Source of the DNA: Bifiguratus adelaidae
Lineage: Eukaryota; Mucoromycota; Endogonomycetes; Endogonales
NCBI GenBank assembly: GCA_002261195.1
Contig: MVBO01000013.1
Coordinates: 108,147 to 172,146, forward strand
DNA length: 64,000 bases
Direction of reading: 5' to 3'
The notes below the pieces were generated by a model. That model saw only the letters and a program-made list of their open reading frames with translations. It did no database searches and was not told the origin of the DNA. Made by a program: the position numbers and the translations under genes. Below, one piece after another: positions 57,962 to 64,000 of the stretch (positions within the stretch are counted from its first letter, which is position 1; the number at the start of each line of letters is the position of its first letter).

Positions 57962-59574
57962 ATGAGTCCATCAAACGGTGTAAAGGGCTGGAATGTTACT
58001 GCAACTCGAGTATCCAAACGAACGGTTAACCCTATTCGCCAAATCGTGGATAACTTGAAGGTTGTTCCGAACCCTGACAAGCCTATGATCTCTATGGGCA
58101 TTGGTACGTTGATAACTGGTGATGGGAGGAATGATCCTACTCATGCCTTCTCCTGACTAGGCGATCCTACAGTTTTTGGGAACTTTGAGGTGCCTGACAG
58201 CGTTAATGATGCGATGATTGAAGTACTAAAGACCAAGAAATACAATGGGTACTTTCCGGCCTCAGGTAGGATATGGCAGCACTGCCAACAGAGCTTTGCT
58301 GATCCGGACAAACCAGGATCTGATGCCGCGCGTGAAGCGGTCGCCAGGAAATTCAATACAACCCAAGCACCTCTGGAAAAGAAGGATGTGCTCATTGCAA
58401 GTGGAGCATCTGGTGCTCTAGACATTGCTATTGGCGCACTGTGTGAGGAAGGAAGCACCATACTTATTCCGCGGCCTGGATACTCTCTTTATGAGACACT
58501 TGCTTCCACCAAGGGTATTGATTTCAAGTACTACGATCTCATTGTGAGTCGCTACAAGAGTTTCCCATTGGTTGAATTATTTACCATGATTATCATTAGC
58601 CGGATAGAAATTGGGAAGCTGACCTAAGCCAGCTCGAGTCATTGATCGACTCAAAGACCTCTTGCATTCTTGTCAACAAGTAAGTGCCCTATTCAGCGAT
58701 AAACATGTAGCTAATGCATCATTAGCCCTTCGAATCCGTGTGGTTCAGTGTACACAAAGAAACACTTGTTAGATGTCATCAACCTGTGCAAAAAGCATCA
58801 TATCCCCATCATCGCCGACGAGATTTACGCCGACATGGTATTTTCTGGATTTTCGTTCCACTCTATGGCGTCGCTTACGCAAGATGTTCCCATGCTCGTG
58901 ATAGGCGGTCTCGCCAAGCAGTATCTGATCCCAGGCTGGCGCGTTGGATGGATTCTAGTTTATGATTATGTTCACGCTTTTGATAGCGAGGTTCGAGATG
59001 GTCTCGAACGATTGACGCAACTTATAGTCGGCGCAAACTCTGTGGTGCAGGGCGCTCTTCCAAAAATCCTTCACGAGACGCCAAAATCGTTCTATAGTGA
59101 CACCTTGAAACAATTGGAGGTAAGCCTCGCCTTTTGATCGCTTGTACATGATGTGTATCTCACGCCTGCTAGGGCAACGCTCAATTGACCAAGGAGAGAC
59201 TGAGTGCCATTCCAGGCTTGCAAGTTATCGTGCCTCAAGGAGCTATGTATGTCATGGTAAGTCTAGGCCGGACAGTGTGTATACATCAGCTCACCATGTT
59301 CTGTATCTGGATAGGTTGGCATCGACTTGAAGCAGTTCAAGGGCTTCTCATCCGATCTTGATTTCACAGAGAAACTCATTAGCGAGGAGTCGGTCCTATG
59401 TCTTCCTGGACAGGTAAGTCGACCTATTGCTCGATCATGCGCCTGCTAACGTACTCCCTGTAACAGTGCTTCAAGTATCCCAATTTTTTCAGAATTGTCA
59501 TCACCCCACCCAAGGGCAAACTCGAGGAGGCCTACACACGAATGGCCGAATTCTGCTCCCGTCATCACGTCTAG
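57962..59574 (+). CDS. Tyrosine aminotransferase-like PLP enzyme (class I/II)
   Basis: Transaminase of fold type I, about 430 residues in about eight exons. The leader GWNVTATRVSKRTVNPIRQI and ISMGIG joined to DPTVFGNFEVPDSVNDAMIE are typical of tyrosine aminotransferases. GYFPASG, VLIASGASGALDIAIGALCE and ILIPRPGYSLYETLASTKGI follow. NNPSNPCGSVYTKKHLLDVI and IPIIADEIYADMVFSGFSFH bind the cofactor ring. The Schiff-base Lys is in IGGLAKQYLIPGWRVGWILV, and the carboxylate-binding Arg in FRIVITPP. The substrate is probably tyrosine or another aromatic acid; alanine-type specificity is possible. It is convergent with GAR transformylase (35 bp). Confidence 0.92.
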
Positions 59575-59609
59575 ACATTTTAATAAATCGAGGAAGATCA
59601 ACAACGACA

Positions 59610-60203
59610 TCATTTCTGCGCAAGCACCGCTCTGGTGGCCGCTACAATAAGTTTGTGTTCTCTAGCGTGTATCCGCGCTTCCAAATCCTCCAAAGAATCA
59701 CCTTCTTGAATCTCAATGTCTTCTTGCATGACCACGTCGCCTCGATCCACCGCAGGAATGACCTTGTGCACCATGATGCCAGTCTTATTTATCTCTCCTC
59801 GCTTGTACGCTTCAAAGGCCCTCTCGATAGCGTGCGCACCATCGAATTGTCCTGGTAATGCTGGATGCAAATTGATGATGTCGGTAGGCAAATGCTCCAA
59901 AAACTCGGCAGATAGAATATGCATGAAACCCGCCAGAATAACGAGGTCAGGCTTAGCACCATTGACAAGCTTTGCAAGCTCCAGATCATACTCTACTCGT
60001 GTCTTGCCGGCGTCCTTAAAGGCCTTCAATGTAAGCACCTCGGTCGGAATACCAGCATTGTGAGCTCTCTCAAGACCAAATGCGGCTTTCTTGTTGGAGA
60101 TCACAAGTGCAATCTCCGCATCGAGGCTCTTGTCCGCGATAGCATCAATAATTGCCTGTAGATTAGAGCCATTGCCAGATATCAAAACGACAAGGCGATG
60201 CAT
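59610..60203 (-). CDS. ADE8: Phosphoribosylglycinamide formyltransferase (GART)
   Basis: Third step of purine synthesis: transfers a formyl group from 10-formyl-THF to GAR. Single exon of 197 residues, the monofunctional fungal/bacterial length. VVLISGNGSNLQAIIDAI is the GAR-binding loop. The catalytic Asn-His-Asp set is in DIINLHPALPGQFDGAHAIE (His) and VHKVIPAVDRGDVVMQEDIE (Asp); LVILAGFMHILSAEFLEHLP lies between. All catalytic residues are present. Its start codon lies only 34 bp from the start of the divergent gene at 60238. Confidence 0.97.
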   Translation of the reverse strand: MHRLVVLISGNGSNLQAIIDAIADKSLDAEIALVISNKKAAFGLERAHNAGIPTEVLTLKAFKDAGKTRVEYDLELAKLVNGAKPDLVILAGFMHILSAEFLEHLPTDIINLHPALPGQFDGAHAIERAFEAYKRGEINKTGIMVHKVIPAVDRGDVVMQEDIEIQEGDSLEDLEARIHAREHKLIVAATRAVLAQK

Positions 60204-60237
60204 GGCAAAGTAGAGAGAGAGATGTCCAAATTAAGTG

Positions 60238-61036
60238 ATGGTCTTGACGCGAACCGGATCAACGCAGACGGAAAAGAAAGGCAAAAAGAGGAAGAGAACG
60301 TCGCATGAGCCGGTCAAAGGACATATTGGCGAAGCGTCAGAAGAACGGCAACCTAGTTCAGCGGCTCTTGCTCAGGAAGAAGGAGAGAATGGAGTGAATA
60401 CTGAGAAGACCAAGAACAAACCAGAACGGCGCATGCAAGGCACTCGATTGGTAGAAGGTCACCTGAAAGCGTGGCAGGACCTTATACAAAAGCAAAACAA
60501 TTATCTCGTGAACGATGAGCTCTATTCGCACTTGAAGACGGCAAGTAATTGTCCCGACCTTACGAGCGAGACATTGAGACTAACGAAGATGTTAGTTGTG
60601 GGAAGTAGGAGCCCTACAAGTGCCTTTCAATGGCGATAATACCAGCTATGTCAACGTTTACAATGCCATCGGTGCTTTATTTGCCAATGGGCAGAATGAA
60701 TCGGCGTCGATGGACCTGCGAACGTTGAACGACCCGGGTAAGCAACAGCGAGCTGTTTCGACATGGAGCGCAACGCTAAGATGCTATTCCATAGAAGAAA
60801 AGATCTTAAGGACACTCATGTTCAATATGCATAAACGCTTATCCGGATCGGCGACCGAACCAGCTCGTCAGTTTGCGGAGCAACAACGACGAATCAAGCA
60901 AGAGACAGCATCGTGTAACCCGGGAGCCATGCACAAGGAGCAGATACAGCAAGCATTGCTCAATCCGCTCCGGGTTCCAGCCAAAATGGATATTTTTGGC
61001 GCTGAGCGACCGAAGAAAGCGAGAAACAAGGACTAG
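60238..61036 (+). CDS. Unrecognised nuclear-looking protein
   Basis: Two or three exons. The first 65 residues are Lys/Arg/Glu-rich (KKGKKRKRTSHEPVKGHIGE) with likely nuclear-localisation patches. The conserved-looking part is GTRLVEGHLKAWQDLIQKQN, then DELYSHLKT joined across a GC-AG intron (60541-60595, branch site CTAAC at 60580-60584) to LWEVGALQVPFNGDNTSYVN. It ends RVPAKMDIFGAERPKKARNK. A second possible intron (GTAAGC at about 60739 to TAG at about 60795) would remove a frame-neutral segment. I do not recognise a family; helical character and basic ends suggest a chromatin- or RNP-associated protein. Confidence 0.6.
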
Positions 61037-61069
61037 TGAACTATCTATGTGTCAGCATCTGTACAGTAT

Positions 61070-64000
61070 CTACACGCGCCATTTTTGGATAGGATTGCTC
61101 CGTTGGAGGCACTCAGCCGCAGCTGCATCTCGCTCCTTGTCCATTCCCAACTCGTTGTACAGGAGTGCTTGAAGATGCAGACACTTGACGATGCCTTCCT
61201 CATCCATAATCTGGGTATACCCTGGAAATAGTGTTAAATTCTCGCCTTTTTGAAAACACACGACGCAACTCACATGTGTGTGCTCGCTGACAATGTCCAA
61301 GTACGCGTTGATAAAACGATGGAGGACGGTCTGCCACCTGAATTAAACACCATGACCGCAGCAAGGGAAACGACTCACCAGTGCCCAATTCTCCAGCTGC
61401 ACACAACAATGCTGTTGCATACGTATAATAGGCAGCCGCTTGTAATTGAGGGAGATCTGCGCTCAGAATCTGTCCACCATGGTTAGACAGGAATGCATTT
61501 GCTCTTCAGAATGTTACCTGAGGAATCACTGCTTCCAATGTTTTACAGGCCTGAATACTCAGACCGAGATTCAGCAATTGCTCGCAAAGCGAGACAATGG
61601 CCTCATTATTGATGTGACGTAGTCGACATTGTTCGCTCACGGAGATGCACTGTAAAAGAAGTGGTATGGCACGCGTCATGGAGCCATATTTCTGTGTATG
61701 TGGTGAGTCATCACAAAGACCTAGGTCCATGAAATTACCTACAATATGCAAACGAGCCATGGCAAGCCAGATGTTGAGTTGCTCTTCTTGACTGGTGCCT
61801 TTTACGTTCGCAGCATCCGCATGCAGGGAGAATATCGTCTTTGGGATAGTCGATGAGAAATGATATGTCTGTTGTTCGTCACTTACTCGGGCTGGATCGT
61901 ATTCGGCCTCTGAAAGGTCCGACCAAGAGAATCGGCTAGATGACATGGCAGTATCAGCCACTGCTGCTCACTTTTGTTGCAATTACACATACCTAGGGAA
62001 ATCTTGCCAAGAGGTGGATGGCTCCGAAGCCTGACAAAGGTATGAGGAAAAGACGATGAACGAATCAACAATTCGAGATCTGTCACTCCTGGCTTCTACA
62101 TACCTTGCCAAGTCGTTGTTCAAGAGCGAGACGAAGATCAGCAGTATCCTGGACGTTCGGCCCTCTTGACAGGACGAGATCCGTGTACAATGAAGACAAA
62201 ATAGGTTGTCCTGAAGGAAGGTTTTAGCCATAACGGCCGATCGACCGATGGTTGCACTCACCAAAATGCTTCCATAGATTGGCAATACAGAGATTGGTCA
62301 TATCTCTCATGTTCTTTAGGCTGTGCGTGTTGTTGATGACGGATGATGACAACATATGGCGGAGAGTCGCGTCTGGTGCTACACCCTGTTTGTGGCATGA
62401 GTAAATTTAGCAAAGAACGAGCAGATAATCACGATACCTGATCCAAGTAATGCATAGCGACTTGCAGGTGGTGCAAACTCGTCAGGTAGGGAAAAGGAAT
62501 GGCCTCTCCGGCCTCAGGCACCCCTTGATCTGTACGTAAAATGTTGTTTATATCAAGACGAGCAATGTCATGACCGCGCTTTGTCAGTTGCGAAGCAAGA
62601 CTATGGAGCAAAACATTAGGCATGTTTGCTAAAGATGAGAACAAATAACTTGCAATACCTCATGGCAAAGCTCACTCCCGCAAAATCTCCGTTCTCTCTT
62701 GCTACGTGTACGGCTTCTTCGACCGTCGCCCACACTTGTTGAGGTTGCCCAAAAAGCGTTTCAAGCATGGCTAGATTCAAGAGTGCATATTGATATAACG
62801 AGCTAGCAGACCGGGTCAATTGAGCAATGCCACATGAAGCGAATCCTTACCTTTCGCGATAAATGAGAGAATAGTCAAAAAAACGTCGCGTTTGACTGAT
62901 GGCATTTTCGTGGTCCATGACTCGAGTCGCGTTCAAAGCTCTATTGACCTGTCAGTTGTCTGCCGTTGTCGGTCAACTTGCGCAATTGACATACCGGACG
63001 AAATGAAACTTTGCCAAGTACGGTGCTTCAGCTTGTGCTTTCGACAAGTAACCGTTGAGGTCGGCAAAGCCCATGTCCTCTTTGTGGTCTACAAACAATT
63101 CAATTCGTGTCTCGCGCAGTTTTATGACACTTACTGAGAAGTTGACTTACTTTCAAGTCCAGAAATCGTTCTTCATCATGCACAGATTGGGGAATTCGTT
63201 CGATATCTTAACACTGATGTGAGATGGTGCCACAGCTGAGCATGAACGCCTAGTAAATTTACCCTTTTCATCTGATTCTCCAGTCAAACCATCTATCCAT
63301 TTTATGGTCGCATTTTTCAAATGGCATACTTCTTCGAATGCAAGCCGCATCAGTGCTAAGCGAGACCTTCGGACAAATACACCAAACAAACTGCCTTTGT
63401 ACTAGGTTGCGTGAGTTTCACACAATGTAGAGTGATGCACATGACCTTACCAGGACTAGATTATCTCGGCCCAGCTGGATCAACGTGACCACGTTAACTA
63501 TAGACGATTGTAATACCATTTGCACTAGCGTACCTCCTTATCTGAATCTTCATACATGGGCAACAGCCATCGTAGACCTTCGAAATGCATTAGACCGCGA
63601 TTTGCAGTAGACATTATCAGGCTCGGGAATTCACCTTCAAAGAGATCATAGAGATCATCGGGAGTCTGTATGTGTTTGAGCTTTCAACACGTCTTGTTAG
63701 CACCACATGCGCAAAGAGTAACGTCTGGTCAACACTCACGCGGTCAAGTAAGAGCTCCTCAGGAGACGTATTTCCCCCTACAGCCTCCGTGAGTTGCTCG
63801 CAAAGCTCACTGAGAGTCGGTTCCTTGGCACTTGCATTGCTCTAAGTGATTGGCATGAGCTCTCGAGTGTCCGTTGACCTGCAAGCACCAAGCACGACTT
63901 ACGCAAAGGCAGTCGACGAGAAATCCAAGAATCGGCTGAACAACATCACTTGCAAACTGGAAAAAGCAAAAGCTCTCGACAAGCACAAGAAGAGCAATCT
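61070..64000 (-). CDS. APC5: Anaphase-promoting complex subunit 5 (N-terminus beyond window)
   Basis: TPR-rich scaffold subunit of the APC/C ubiquitin ligase. About 13 short exons are visible; the 5' end lies past 64000. The family-typical TPR block is SSLYQYALLNLAMLETLFGQ, then VWATVEEAVHVARENGDFAG and VSFAMRYCKLF (about 62640-62815), preceded by a segment encoding FFDYSLIYRE. Further TPR-like helices occur in QLNIWLAMARLHIVGNFMDL, NNEAIVSLCEQLLNLGLSIQ and GIVKCLHLQALLYNELGMDK. The last ends the protein in NPIQKWRV (stop at 61070). An upstream segment reads RGLMHFEGLRWLLPMYEDSD. The alternative of the cohesin loader Mau2 (also TPR) was considered; the ALLNLA...FG pattern favours APC5. Confidence 0.8.

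Noticed and set aside
61070-64000. Initial reading of the TPR gene as cohesin loader Mau2/Scc4
   Set aside because: The ALLNLAMLETLFG and FFDYSLIYRE blocks fit APC5 better.

Overview
The window is a gene-dense stretch of a fungal nuclear genome. Signs are many short introns (about 45-80 nt, GT-AG with a few GC-AG, and CTAAC-like branch sites), spacers often under 150 bp, and a protein set typical of fungi: an HDEL-ending BiP, HEM4, PEX14, NF-YA, a Psr1-type phosphatase, a Reg1-like protein and URC1. The COP9 subunit CSN2, APC5 and a Tea1-like kelch protein together suggest a filamentous, possibly early-diverging (Mucoromycota-like) lineage. I cannot name the species from the sequence alone.

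Layout. 0-5.5 kb: RDH54/RAD54B (minus, cut by the left edge), HEM4 (plus) 24 bp away, and a Psr1-like phosphatase (minus). 5.5-13.3 kb: a polyol dehydrogenase, the ER chaperone BiP, a GT31 glycosyltransferase with a damaged or oddly spliced frame, NF-YA, a small putative myristoylated protein and PEX14. 13.4-16.5 kb: a divergent pair, uracil phosphoribosyltransferase and URC1 (GTP cyclohydrolase II-like), which is a fragment of the fungal URC uracil-catabolism pathway. 17-27.5 kb: an F-box protein, a 3.2-kb gene-poor gap, an ABCC transporter with two disabling lesions, and an XPG/FEN-family nuclease. 27.7-36 kb: a Reg1-like PP1 regulator, an unrecognised small membrane protein, an LRR protein, a Rad60/Esc2/NIP45 SUMO-like-domain protein and an FAD amine-oxidase-like protein. 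36.6-46.1 kb: CSN2, mitochondrial acyl carrier protein, a DinB-like protein, a long kelch/coiled-coil protein and a DapA-type aldolase. 47.5-64 kb: a PY-motif protein, a sepiapterin-reductase-like SDR, PCNA, PNO1, SMC6, NUP54, a tyrosine-aminotransferase-like enzyme, GAR transformylase, an unrecognised nuclear-looking protein and APC5 (cut by the right edge).

How genes relate. Most are independent housekeeping genes, but several serve genome maintenance and the cell cycle: RDH54, the XPG nuclease, RAD60, PCNA, SMC6 and APC5. Four of these (RDH54, RAD60, PCNA, SMC6) carry ACGCG-type G1/S-like motifs close to the start codon. Rad60-family proteins and Smc6 are known partners in the Smc5/6 pathway. 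UPRT and URC1 share a 215-bp intergenic region and probably work together on uracil. No mobile element, CRISPR array, rRNA or convincing tRNA was seen.
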